A program made the position numbers and the translations under genes. DNA of 64,000 bases from Colias croceus. Taxonomy: Eukaryota > Arthropoda > Insecta > Lepidoptera > Pieridae. The stretch is from contig NC_059561.1 of assembly GCF_905220415.1 (NCBI RefSeq), forward strand, positions 3,302,001 through 3,366,000, read 5' to 3'. The notes below the pieces were generated by a model. That model worked only from the letters and a program-made list of their open reading frames with translations, made no database searches and was not told the DNA's origin. Below are positions 48,868 through 57,704 of the stretch, piece after piece; position 1 is the stretch's first letter, and each line of letters starts with the position of its first letter.

Positions 48868-51800
48868 AATTTTTTTAATCACATATTTGGGTTTAGTATC
48901 GATCCAATAACACCCCCTGCTATTTATTTTTTCAATATTTTCAATGTACAGAATTGACCCTTCTACAGATTTATTATATTATGTATAGATGTTATATCTT
49001 TTTAATATTTTCTCAAACGTTACTATTTAAGAAAACGCAAAAATAACTGTCGAAAATCGATCCAATCTTTATAAATAAACCATACTATACCAACCATTAA
49101 GGTAATAGTGTATAAATAACCAAGGCATTATTATGATAAATCAATTTCCCAAGTATTTGCGAAACTCATCCTCAAAGCAATCGACGAAAACGCTATAGCA
49201 TGTTGTTGCTTGAGCAGCGCAACGGGGTGCTATACAAAAGGTCACTATTTATTGAGACTAGGTTTAACCATCGATTTCACTCGCATTCTAAAATAATTAG
49301 GTTTCTCTCGCATTCTAAAATAATTAGGGTGTATTAGGTACTATACACCCTAATTATTTTAGGCAATTTTAAATTAAACTATTACGCTATGTAATTTTTC
49401 TTCCCCGTTTAGATAGGGAGGCGAAGAGGGGAATTTTCTGTAATACTCGAGCGTGGCAGTTTAAGATATGAGAGATACCTTAGACCTAATAGAACAACCT
49501 TGTTAACTATTTAGCTCTATATGTAGTGACGCGCGCCTAGGATAGACGATCAGATTAGTAAAAAAAAATCGATAGTCTGAAATACTCGAGCGCGTCAGAT
49601 TAAGATATTGGGGGTTGATTTTAGTGTTTTAAGACTAAATTTAACTAATCTGACCATAAGTCCTTGACGCCGCCGAGTTATAGGGTCACGAACTTGTAAA
49701 AAAAAAACGTTAATCCGGCATTCTCGAGCGCGATTGTTTTTATTTTTATTTTGAAGAATATAATCTAAAACTTACTAAAAATACAAAATCTGCCGGTTTC
49801 CGCATGACCGGAAGTCTGGAGGAGCCATTTCATCTTCCGAAAAACGCGTTGCAGCATATAAGTCGCGAACTTTACTTTTTCCAAAAAAAAAGTTTAAATA
49901 AACAAAAAAGGTAATTTTATTTTACAAAAAAAGGTCTCTTTTCATTTTTGTCCAAAGTTAAAACTTTTTTTACTTGAAGCATCGTAAAAAGTCAAACTCC
50001 CGGTTTTTTGTGTATATCTCGAAAACTGAGGGAGTTAAGAAAAATTGATATGAAATAACGATGATTAAAAAAAAGAAACCCACAAACCTTTTTCGGTCAG
50101 ATTAAGAGAACCCACCAACATTTTTGTCAGATTAAGAAAATATGCTTTCAGGATACCGAGATAAACCTCCCCTATGAAAATCTGACGCGCTCGAGTATTT
50201 CAAAAGGACTCTTTTTTTCTGCATTTTCAAAAATTCATCATAACTTATCGTCATGTCGTAATCGTCAGTTTTTTTAAGGGGAGCTTCCTTGGGGCCTACT
50301 TAACACCCCTTCCGAAAATCTGACGCGCTCGAGTAAATTTTTTTTTTGTGCATTTTTGACGAATTTATGTGCCTAGCCCCACCACGCAAACCGGCAGATT
50401 AGTATACCGTTGTTATCAGAGGGACTTGGGGCATACGTAGTATGAATATCTGACGCGCTCGAGAATGCCCAAGTAACTGTTTTTTTTTACATTTTTGAAA
50501 ATCCGTACACGCCAAACCCACCGCTAAAATGGTTTTTACCATAGAAGCTTTTCTTTTCGAAATTATTTTCTCTTTCGATTTTGATAAGTCTCGACGACGC
50601 CGTTGAATTACGTCATTTAGCTACCTCGCCTCCCTATCTAGTTTATGAATACAATAATCGTCGTAATTATGACGAGGTTGTTATTTTCTCTATTGAATAC
50701 TGGCTGAATTATCTTCTTGAATAAATTAACACGTAAAATTATGTAGTAAAATTCAGTTATTTTTAGATTTTATGGGCATTTTTTTTTTGTCGTTTAAGTA
50801 TTTTCCATAAAATATGAGAAACTATAAACAATTCATTGGTTCCAATAGTTTATTACCAGGATAAATAAGGATTCGTTTATATAGTAAAGCTATTTTAGAT
50901 TCATAAATGCAAACCATTAGCTGGGAACAATACAAACTATAACATAAAGGCCTGCGCCTGATTTCTAAGGATTAGTTGAATTGTATAGTCTTATCAAAAT
51001 AGATAGTGGATTTGTCTTTACCCACACAGATACCTTATTTATAAGTGTTTATTAAAGTTAAGTTTAACGATTTTATCAAGTTGAAGAGATTGTTTGTTTG
51101 AACGTTCTAATCAGGAGTGCTGTTCCGATTTGAAATTTTTTTAGGTGTTAGATAGCCCATTTATCGTGGAAGGCTATATCATCATGCTAAGTCTAACATG
51201 AGCGGAGCAATGCGGGTAAAATCGCGGGGCACAGGTAGTAATTATTAACAGCAACATATTTTATTCACTTCGATCCTATTGTAGAGTGATGTTTAAAGAC
51301 TATTCGATAAATGAGCTACACAAAATGTTTTGCTTTTCAAACAAAAACTACAAGAAACTATAGGAAAAATTAACAATTACAATGTTAGATAAATTCTCAT
51401 TGTTAGGTACGTTTTGTTACGTGAGATTTCAATTAAAAATCATTATTATGGTATTTTATGATGTTAAAAATCATGATATTATCATGATATTTGTAAATTT
51501 AAAGACTATAAAGCATAAAATACATTGATCAACTTAATCCATACTAATATTATAAATGCTGTCTGTTACTCAATCACGCCTAAACTACTGAACCAATTTG
51601 CATGAAATTTGGTATGGAGATATTTTGATACCCGAGAAAGGACAAAGGTTACTTTTTATTGCGAAATATGTACCACGGGCGAAGCCGGGGCGGACCGCGA
51701 GTAGACTATAAATGTAAAACTCAACTCATCATCATCTAGACTTGGTTTCAGGCAATTTATTAAAATATATCTTTATTCACCACAAACACAGTAAAAATAT

Positions 51801-54800
51801 TTGAGCAATTAACTTTTTTAATTGGAATGCATATTGAAGTTTACTCTCATGAAATAAATTGCAACGAAGGAAAATATTTTAGTCTTCGATTCTTTTAATA
51901 CTAAAATACAAATATATTTGATACAATATTATGAGATATATATGTTTTATGTATAACTAGCTTACCGCCCGCGGCTTCGCCCACTTTGTCTTAAACCTAA
52001 TAAATTATATACTAAAATCTTCCTCTTGAATCTATTAAAAAAACCGCATCAAAATCCATTGCGTAATTTTAAAGATTTAAGCATACAAAGGGACATAGGG
52101 ACAGAGAAAGCGACTTTGTTTTATACTATGTAGTGATTAAGTAGATATAGGTACTATTTATCAAAACCGTTCTATTATAATGTTTTTAATAAATGACGTG
52201 GGTTTAAAGAATGTCTATATGAAATTGGCAAAGGAAATAATATACAAGTTAACTCACGAAAAACTCAAACTCAAATAAATAAACTCAAACATTCATTTAT
52301 TCAATTAGACTACTATTTAGTAGCACTTTCGAATCGTCATTACATAAGTATTTTTAACATTTACCACCGATTCGGAAAGCAGTATCTATGGAGAAGAATC
52401 GGCAAGAAACTCCATAGTTGCTCTTTTAAAATCATGTCAATATTACATAATATGTAACTTATATCTAACTTATACATAATATTATATCATAATATGCCAA
52501 AGAACTGTCCTGTGGTTTTTACGCGACAACCCTCCATGGGTCTTTATCGTCCATATATTCCTGAATACCGTAGTACGCTCTCTGAACTAGTACATTTTTT
52601 ATATAAGTTTTAAATTTAGAACTACTAAACTCTTTAATATTGAGAGGAATTATATTGTATAAGCGTATACCTTGACCCATAAATGAATTTTTAACTTTAG
52701 CTAATCGGAAAAATGGCATTTCAATTCTATTCCTGTTCCTTGTGCCATAATCGTGTGTATCTCCTACTTTTGTGTATAAGTCGGCGTTTTTGTGAACATG
52801 TAAAATATTATTAAATATATACTGTGATGGTACAGTAAGGATACCAGTATTCTTAAAATGATCTCTTAGTGAGTCCCGAGCACGTAAATTATATACAGGG
52901 TGTAATCGTTAAGTGTGCACAAGCGATTATTCCGTAACTATTGCAGATAGCAAAAAACTTTAAACTGATATCGAAAGTACTTAACCTAATGAGTAAAATA
53001 GCCATAATAAATTTTTAAAAATAAAACGAGAAATATCCAAAAATGTTACATTAAACGCTCCCATACATTTTATTTCCCGTACATTTTGTATTCATAGCAG
53101 ATTTTCGAAGTGATGTCCTCATTGTGCAATACAATGAGGAGCTCTATTTACAGTTTCTAAATGAACTTCCCTTCAAATTTGCGAAGTAATTAAAGCAGAA
53201 AACCAAAAAAAGAAAGAAAAAGCTAAAATCTTTCATATTAAATGTACTAGGTTGATCCAAAAGTAATGATAATTGGGTATTTCCTGTGCACATAAAAATA
53301 TAAAATAAATGTTTTTTGCTTGCTCATGTATTCACTAAGTAATCACAAAAAAATCTTATCAACAGGCCACGTTTCCAATTATTTACATTAATTTCCCGAC
53401 GAAAAGAAGAAACAACGATTCGACATGTAGAGGGTAAATTTTTAAATTTTTAATGATATCAGGATAATTTTTTGTCACGTTTTGTGATCATGGACGTTAC
53501 CCGAGTTCACCATGTTTGAAACCAAAAAACAATCAATGTCCTGGATGCGAGCTTACAAAGTGACGATGAAGAAATTCAAAGTGAAAATCAGTAGGTTAGA
53601 TTAAAGCGGTAGTTTTTTGGGACGCTGAAGGAATAATTATGGTAGAATATTTTAAAAAGGTAGCCACTATATTGGGCTCTTACTAAACAGACCAAATTAA
53701 AAGATTGCGGTAGGTTAGTAAGGAAAAGAGACATGGCAAACTGCGGACCTGAACGCTGTTTCACCAAGACAACGCACCAGATCACAAAGCGTCAGTTTCG
53801 ATGGCTGCCATTCAAAAATCGGCATTCCAAATGCTTGAACACCTACCCTATTTTTTAGATCTAGCTCCTATTTACTTTTATCTATTTCCTCGGCACAAGA
53901 AACACTTTCTTAGCAATAAATTATTTTAAGACGACAGCGAAGTGATGGCCGCGTGGAGGGGTTTTTGTGGATGAACTCAAAGTTTTTTTTAAGTTTAGGA
54001 AAAAAAATATTGAAGTATATTTTCTAGTTAGAAGACTGTCTAGAGAACTTCATAATTATTATAACTGTAATGACCTTGTTTAATTGATTATCATTACTTT
54101 TGGATCAACCCATGTACATAGGATATTCGTTTCTCATACTAAATGTATGGGAGGGTTTCAAGTTATTTTTTTAGATATTTCTCGTTTTATTTTTAAAAAT
54201 TTATTATGGCCATTTTACTCATTAGGTTAAATACTTTCGATATCAGTTTAAAGTTTTTTGATATCTGTAATAGTTACGGATTAATCGCCTGTGCACACTT
54301 AACGATTACACCCTGTATAGAGCGAATGGCTCTTTTCTGTAAGATAAATATAGTTTCTATATCTGCAGCCTTGTCCCACAGTAGAATTCCATAGGACATA
54401 ATGCTATGAAAGTAGCTGAAATAAACCAATCTAGCCGTATCTTTATCGGTGAGATGCCTTATTTTTCGGACTGCATATGCAGCTGAACTGAGCTTACCTG
54501 CAGCGGTGTTGACATGGGCTCCCCACTGTAGTTTCTCATCCAATGTTAACCCTATAAATACAGTAGACTCAGTAGGATGCAATACCTCCCCGTTCAAGGT
54601 AATATCTCTGTTCAACTTTTTTACATTAGGAAGTAAAAATTCAACACATGTGGTTTTTTTGGCATTTAATAATGAATTATTGGCAGTAAACCATTCAGAT
54701 ATGTGTAAAAGAGCACTGTTCACTTCGTCAACATTTGGGTCATGCCTATCCACATTAAAAATTAATGAGGTATCATCTGCAAACAGAACTATTTCAGACC

Positions 54801-55857
54801 TATCCTGCAAATAATAGGGAAGGTCATTGATATATACCAAGAACAAGAAGGGACCTAAAATGGACCCCTGTGGAACACCAATGTTAATTGACGCACCGCT
54901 AGAACGTTCTCCATTAACAACTACAGTCTGTATCCTATCATGCAGGTATGACGCTATGAGGTTCTGGGCTTTTCCTGTAATTCCATAGTGATTAATTTTA
55001 CGTAACAAAGTACAATGTTCAACGCAGTCAAATGCCTTGGAGAGGTCACAAAATATCCCCAGAGCATTTTTTGAGTTTTCCCATGCTTTATAAATATGTG
55101 TTAGAAGTGCAACTCCAGCATCTGTGGTTGAGCGCCCCTTTGTGAAACCAAACTGTTTGGTGTGCAGTAAATCATTAGATGCAAAATGACTACTCAATTG
55201 GTTTAATATTTACTTCTCGAATACCTTACTTAATGTTGGTAAAATAGAGATAGGTCTATAATTATTGTTACAGTCTTCTTGATCGCCCTTCTTAAATAGA
55301 GGTATAACTTTACTAAGCTTTAGTAAATTAGGAAATGTACCATAGTCACAACACTTATTAAATATGAAAGCTAAATTTTTTGCAATATTTTCTATTATAT
55401 TATTAACTAAATTTACGGACATTCCCCAAAGATCACAAGTATTTTTTAGATTAAGCGTCTTAAAGGCAGTAACAATATCACTAGCATATATAAACGGGAT
55501 AGTATAAAAATTCATTCAAAGTAGCACCTTATTTCGTAGCAGTAATGTTCAAAGTCTATCGTATACGCTCATTAGCAAACTCTGCTTAATAGAGAGAGGC
55601 AGAGTTTTCCGACAGTTTTCGAGCGTGATTGTGAGTCTAGTTGTTTACGTACAACACTGTCTTTGAGTCATCGTTTATTATATTTACAGTATTATTATAT
55701 TAACAGCATTTTTCTTCAACAGATGGCGTAAGCGTTCACAACGGGAGGCACACAAGCGAGCTAGTGATCGGCAAAGCTGAACCTCGTCACGCGGGGAATT
55801 ACACTTGCGTGCCAGCGAACGCGCGGGCTGCCTCCGTCACCGTACATGTTGTTCAGA
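35434..55857 (+). CDS. dpr: Dpr-family two-Ig cell-surface protein, six exons, C-terminus off window
   Basis: Joined exons 35434-35647, 37573-38045, 39551-39652, 43142-43250, 45748-45894 and 55723-55857 read 393 residues with matching phases and AG/GT at every junction. Residues 1-28: signal peptide with hydrophobic core LLYATVVLLL. About 70-195: hydrophilic linker. Ig1 about 197-299 with C220, W232, C282. Ig2 about 304-391 with C323, W337, C377. 'WIRRKDYSLLSVG' and 'YFENRMINYD' are Dpr hallmarks. Fly Dpr proteins sit on the neuronal surface, bind DIP proteins and help choose synaptic partners. The paralogue resembles the Dpr15/16 group as I recall it, uncertainly. The GPI or membrane anchor exon is not seen after the last donor and should lie downstream. 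Confidence 0.92.
36110..36242 (+). mobile_element. Helitron family B, 5' end missing
   Basis: 'cttgtccctctctatgtatg' through 'gcaaagccgcaagctgagag' to CTAG at 36239. Confidence 0.65.
37147..37364 (+). mobile_element. Helitron family A, complete
   Basis: TCCATACTAATATTATAAA start, hairpin gcgggcgatgccacgggtgg (slightly mutated), CTAG then T. It ends 208 bases before dpr exon 2. Confidence 0.85.
37573..38045 (+). CDS. dpr: dpr exon 2 (linker and start of Ig1)
   Basis: Acceptor 'gtcattacag', donor ACG|GTAAGT. Residues 72-229: a Thr-rich start ('RRRTTSTSTTTEP'), an acidic Asp/Asn repeat (DNIDNIDN), a basic/acidic stretch, then Ig1 from 'NGIFLTENCTTV' to C220 in 'ILHCEV'. 'NCT' is a possible N-glycosylation site. 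The exon ends in phase 0. Confidence 0.92.
38046..39550 (+). other. dpr intron 2 in window
   Basis: 1,505 bases carrying one hAT-like MITE. No other repeat recognised. Confidence 0.7.
38638..38924. mobile_element. hAT-like MITE, copy 2 (287 bp)
   Basis: Same ends and interior as the copy at 30791. Flanked by its own perfect 8-bp duplication CCGGGAAT (38630-38637 and 38925-38932). It differs from copy 1 by a few substitutions and small indels. Confidence 0.88.
39551..39652 (+). CDS. dpr: dpr exon 3 (Ig1 core)
   Basis: Acceptor 'attctttcag', donor AAG|GTATTT. 34 codons, residues 230-263: 'VTWIRRKDYSLLSVG' with core Trp232, then 'TYSADSRF'. Phase 0 at both ends. Confidence 0.93.
40010..40222 (+). 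mobile_element. Helitron family A, complete
   Basis: TC after host A. Ends gcggaaagCTAG followed by A rather than T. A small deletion removes part of 'gggaacgggaact'. Confidence 0.8.
40553..40793 (-). mobile_element. Helitron family A, complete
   Basis: Full minus-strand copy with the longer middle ('ttgcgttattttcccgggat') and four GACA units. Inverted relative to the copy 330 bases upstream. Confidence 0.85.
41025..41115 (+). repeat. Unclassified duplicated segment, copy 1
   Basis: 'ggtcgataacctattgtccg' through 'ttgaatcaatagattg' to 'gtttattaactt'. It matches 42841-42935 in the same orientation at roughly 80% by eye. Confidence 0.55.
42350..42602. mobile_element. 253-bp inverted-repeat element with GC-rich core
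   Basis: The left arm starts GTCGCAGGCAAATTGTATAA. The right arm in reverse complement starts GTCGCTGGCAAATTGTATAA. Similarity extends about 45 bases. The core at 42421-42480 is unusually GC-rich ('cgagccgacggggccctacc') and is followed by 'aacctaacctaaccc'. No clear target duplication. Confidence 0.6.
42841..42935 (+). repeat. Unclassified duplicated segment, copy 2
   Basis: 'ggttgataacctatcgtccg' through 'ttgaatcaataagttg' to 'ggttattaactt'; partner of 41025-41115. It lies 206 bases before dpr exon 4. Confidence 0.55.
43142..43250 (+). CDS. dpr: dpr exon 4 (Ig1 C-terminal half)
   Basis: Acceptor 'tctgtaaccag', donor TTG|GTAAGT. Residues 264-299: 'DWALHIRF', the 'SADAGYYEC' motif with C282, and 'QVPTHPPTSIFFKL' as in Dpr Ig1 G-strands. 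It ends in phase 1. Confidence 0.93.
44519..44666 (+). mobile_element. Helitron family D
   Basis: TCTATAATATAAAAATG start, ends ggggcggtccgCTAG before T. An internal deletion relative to 13746 removes the T-rich middle. Confidence 0.75.
45397..45624 (+). mobile_element. Helitron family A (5720 subtype)
   Basis: Starts TCTTACTAATATTATAAA, body 'actctttcacgcaaatacta', ends gtggaaatCTAG then T. Confidence 0.8.
45748..45894 (+). CDS. dpr: dpr exon 5 (Ig2 N-terminal half)
   Basis: Acceptor 'ctttttcaacag', donor TGA|GTAAGT. Residues 300-348: 'AYAEIVGESEKIIHEGS', C323 in 'LKLVCVV', 'PPSYVFWYFENRMINYD' with W337. A family A Helitron ends 123 bases upstream of this exon. Confidence 0.93.
46221..46600 (+). 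repeat. Unclassified repeat with heat-shock-element-like clusters
   Basis: Direct repeats at about 46221-46300 and 46520-46600 both read 'ttattttctataaaa', then GAAnnTTCnnGAATTC (46258-46273 and 46556-46571), then 'actagtgtaa'. Between them inverted pieces also pair: 'gagcattctttcgtg' with 'aatgaaagaatgctc', and 'tttacatcaaacgaa' with 'gtttgatgtaaatg'. Confidence 0.5.
47958..48172 (-). mobile_element. Helitron family A (3' terminus mutated)
   Basis: The minus-strand copy begins near 'ctatagacttccgcggcttc' (CTAG no longer intact) and ends 'cacttataatattgtgat'. Confidence 0.7.
48498..48989 (-). mobile_element. Large Helitron-like copy, family G, with (GACA)n
   Basis: CTAG at 48498 next to 'cttccgcccgcgactccgtc'; the far end 'tattatattatgtatagat' gives a TC start on the minus strand. 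The roughly 492-base body includes 11 GACA units (48820-48865). Confidence 0.65.
48820..48865. repeat. (GACA)n microsatellite
   Basis: About 11 uninterrupted units inside the family G element; longer than the 2-4 units seen in family A copies. Confidence 0.9.
49282..49362 (+). repeat. Duplicated word leading into a perfect 19-bp hairpin
   Basis: 'cgcattctaaaataattagg' occurs at 49282-49301 and 49309-49328. The second copy forms the left arm of a perfect stem, CTAAAATAATTAGGGTGTA (49315-49333) with its complement (49344-49362), loop 10 nt. Confidence 0.85.
49411..50639. mobile_element. 1.23-kb inverted array of CTCGAGCGCGTCAGATT motifs
   Basis: Ends are inverted: GATAGGGAGGCGA at 49411 and TCGCCTCCCTATC at the right, flanked by TA. 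Three motifs point right (CTCGAG at 49446, 49585, 49723) and three left (50190, 50328, 50458), spaced 130-139 bases. Each has a run of 8-10 A or T nearby. The 460-base centre has no ORF and contains extra 'gtcagattaaga' half-motifs (50096, 50127). I cannot place it in a known family; a non-autonomous TIR element or paired satellite-like array is possible. Confidence 0.6.
51072..51238 (+). mobile_element. Helitron family C, 5' end eroded
   Basis: From 'ttgaagagattgtttgtttg' to ggggcacagGTAG; the terminal CTAG has become GTAG. Confidence 0.7.
51538..51701 (+). mobile_element. Chimeric Helitron: family A 5' part, family D 3' part
   Basis: TCCATACTAATATTATAAA and the family A body run to 'ggacaaaggttactttttat', then switch to family D 'aatatgtaccacgggcgaag', ending ggaccgCGAG (mutated CTAG). 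Confidence 0.75.
51957..52136 (-). mobile_element. Helitron family B, complete
   Basis: CTAG at 51957 to TC at 52135-52136, A/T flanked, well preserved. Confidence 0.85.
52519..52895 (-). pseudogene. LINE ORF2 C-terminal piece
   Basis: Continues the RT frame beyond the insertion: 'YNLRARDSLRDHF', 'FFRLAKVKNSFMGQGIRLYN', 'LVQRAYYGIQEYM', ending 'DPWRVVA' and stop at 52519. This is the usual Jockey C-terminus. Confidence 0.75.
53250..54110 (+). mobile_element. Degenerate mariner element, 861 bp
   Basis: Perfect terminal inverted repeats GGTTGATCCAAAAGTAATGA and onward, 24 bases. The TA duplication is intact on the left (TA) and changed to CA on the right. Shorter than the roughly 1.3 kb of autonomous mariners, consistent with internal deletion. 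Confidence 0.85.
53603..53929 (+). pseudogene. Dead mariner transposase (C-terminal half)
   Basis: One frame shows 'VVFWDAEGIIMVEYFKK', then three stops, then 'LFHQDNAPDHKASVSM' with the second catalytic Asp, and 'FLDLAPIYFYLFPRHKKHF'. Where a DD34D mariner has Ser-Asp after LAP this reads Ile-Tyr, so the third catalytic Asp is lost. Earlier upstream pieces ('VPEFTMFETKKQSMSW') are weakly recognisable. Not functional. Confidence 0.85.
54316..55515 (-). pseudogene. LINE reverse transcriptase fragment, one in-frame stop
   Basis: Reads fingers 'VIPLFKKGDQEDCNNNYRPI', a TAA stop at 55210-55212 after 'SKVFEK', then in the same frame 'QFGFTKGRSTTDA', motif A 'DLSKAFDCVEH', 'GVPQGSILGPFLF' and catalytic 'FADD', ending at the TIR insertion. 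No frameshift seen. The endonuclease and ORF1 are absent because of 5' truncation. Host function is unlikely. Confidence 0.85.
55723..55857 (+). CDS. dpr: dpr exon 6 (Ig2 C-terminal half)
   Basis: Acceptor 'ttcttcaacag', donor CAGA|GTAAGT. Residues 349-393: 'SELVIGKAEPRHAGNYTC' with C377, then 'NARAASVTVHVVQ'. 'NYT' is a second possible glycosylation site. It ends in phase 1, so at least one more coding exon is needed. GC content is visibly higher than the flanking intron. Confidence 0.93.
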
Positions 55858-56186
55858 GTAAGTATCATGTCTCTTTAAAATTAAATACAATAGCATCTAA
55901 TTCATATTGTTTATTATGTTACTGACTGTCAATTATACTGTGTTATGTACCTAAGCTATAAGTGGTTGCTTAAAATTCAGAGTTGTAGAAACTCATGCTG
56001 ATGTGGGGACAATTTTTTATGATCGTAAACTATGTTTTTTATGATTTATTGTTCTCTATAGTTATACCTCTCGGTATAGTTAAAATGAGTTTAGTGCTAA
56101 ATAAAATAATCTCTGATTTTTTTTTGTGTCACTCGCTTAAATGTGATTAAAACTCAATCCCATTCCTACGACTACTTTATACTTTA
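55858..56186 (+). other. Start of the intron after exon 6
   Basis: AT-rich sequence with no repeat recognised. The next dpr exon was not found up to 64000. Confidence 0.5.
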
Positions 56187-56376
56187 CTAGCTGTTTCCCG
56201 CGGTTTTACCCGCTGCTCCGCTCCTATTAGTCTTAGCGTGAGGATATATAGCCTATAGCCTTCCTCGATAAATGGGCTATCTAACACCGAAAGAATTTTT
56301 CAAATCGCACCAGTAAGTTCCCGAGATAAGCGCGTTCAAACAAACAAACTCTTCAGCTTTATAATATTAGTATGGA
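56187..56376 (-). mobile_element. Helitron family C, complete
   Basis: Both ends intact with A/T flanks; one of the best-preserved C copies. Confidence 0.88.
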
Positions 56377-57275
56377 TATCTACTGATACTAACGTTTTTA
56401 TTAAACTGAAAACTGAAAACAGAATAGGTACATATATTAATTTAATATTTTATTTGTTTTAAATTATATACCTGTTACATATTATTTTAATATTTTATTT
56501 ATTTTAAATTATACACCTGTCTAGCCACTTTGAATATTTCAACTCTACAAGGATAGTTGTCGCGAACAGGCTGAGTGTTCCTGGCTTGCGTGGGATGAAA
56601 GGAGCAGAAAAAGGTCTTTCTTCTTAGTAAACGTTGTTAACTTGACAGCTGTCATGTAAATCATGTAATAATAACCTATCTAAACTTACTTTACTGTATA
56701 TAAGGTCTGGCAAAATAAAGTACATATAAACTGTAAAGCACTGGAAAACAATCTTTATATTAAAAAGCAAGTTTCTAGATAATTTTCGTATAAAACATGT
56801 TATACGAAGTTATTTGTTTAAAAAGACTTTGTAATATTTGAGTATCTGACGTAAATTAATTTATTGCGTCTTTGTATTCCTAAAATGCATAACTTTCTAT
56901 TTTTAGAAACTTTAAATTCATTAAAATTACAAATTATTTTAAAGCATTTTTAAACAATAACAAAGTAGGTAGGTACTACTAAGTTCGCTAGAAAATTACA
57001 TCACTAGCAAAGTGTCAAATTCTCTGAAACATTACATGGTTGATTGCTGTATATGTAGGCAAATAGGGTAAGCCTTTTAAAATGGTATCTCGTCCCAAAT
57101 CCTTTGTAGGGCATGGGGACCCATACTAATGAGCTGGATTATAAACTTACATACATTTTACATTCATACAAATGAATGAATAGAATTATGAACCTAAATT
57201 ATTCCTGAATCCACGTGTATATAAAAAGTCCAGCTTTTGAAATCAAATTTAGTTACACGGAAGAATTATAATTAA
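56377..57275. other. AT-rich spacer with a short tandem duplication
   Basis: 'aatattttattt(g/a)ttttaaatt' is duplicated with about 52-base period around 56440-56520. Otherwise nothing recognised. Confidence 0.45.
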
Positions 57276-57467
57276 CTAGCTGTGCTTCGCGGTTTCACCC
57301 GCGTGGTTGTCCCTGTTGGTCTTAGCGTAATGATATATTATAGCCTAGCCTTCCTCGATAAATGGGCTATCTAATTAACACCGAAAGAATTTTTCAAATC
57401 GGACCAGTACCTGAGATTAGCGCGTTCAAACAAACAAACTCTTCAGCTTTATAATATAAGTTTATAA
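57276..57467 (-). mobile_element. Helitron family C, tandem with a family B copy
   Basis: CTAG at 57276; the 5' end 'ataatataagtttataat' is slightly changed. 8 bases separate it from the next Helitron. Confidence 0.8.
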
Positions 57468-57475
57468 TATATTAA

Positions 57476-57658
57476 CTAGCTAACCGCCCGCGGCTCCCCC
57501 CGCTGTGTCTAAAACCTAATAAATTATATACTAAATAACCTTCTTCTTGAATTAATCTATCTATTAAAAAAAACCGCATCAAAATCCGTTGCGTAGTTTT
57601 AAAGATTTATGCATACAAAGGGACATAGAAAGTGACTTTGTTTTATACTATGTAGTGA
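57476..57658 (-). mobile_element. Helitron family B, complete
   Basis: CTAG at 57476 to TC at 57657-57658; same orientation as the family C copy just before it. Confidence 0.82.
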
Positions 57659-57704
57659 TGATGCCTAGGTTAAATGCTGAGTTACATACTGCATAATTTT
57701 CCCG

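Larger units (their letters stand above)
52896..54315. mobile_element. Element with 175-bp terminal inverted repeats and TA duplication, containing a mariner
   Basis: Arms 52896-53070 and 54141-54315, both 175 bases, start CAGGGTGTAATCGTTAAGTG and stay similar to 'cccatacattt'. TA flanks both ends (52894-52895, 54316-54317), and removing the element restores the LINE frame. The internal unique part is short apart from the mariner. A solo arm occurs at 32884. Confidence 0.8.
52264..55515 (-). mobile_element. Jockey-superfamily LINE, 5'-truncated, split by a TIR element
   Basis: Minus-strand LINE. The 3' end is at the left with a 'gagtttgagttt' tail (reverse complement at 52264-52290). Coding 3' part at 52519-52895, then the 52896-54315 insertion, then RT coding 54316-55515. 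Across the insertion the frame rejoins at the TA target ('RAIRSI' then 'YNLRARDSLRDHF'). The 5' boundary near 55515 is approximate. Confidence 0.85.
45895..55722 (+). other. dpr intron 5 in window (9.8 kb)
   Basis: Most transposon-dense intron. It holds the 46.1-kb repeat with heat-shock-element-like words, Helitrons, the CTCGAG inverted array and the LINE/TIR/mariner nest. 47224-47395 may be another minus-strand LINE tail ('aggaggttccgctcttcct'), weakly supported. 50640-51070 and 51240-51537 hold nothing recognised. Confidence 0.65.

Noticed and set aside
49446..50463. CRISPR-like reading of the evenly spaced CTCGAG motifs
   Set aside because: Repeat words are 17 bases, the intervals are long and related to each other, and orientation flips in the middle.
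53250..54110. Active mariner
   Set aside because: Several stops, a length of 861 bases and loss of the third catalytic Asp exclude it.
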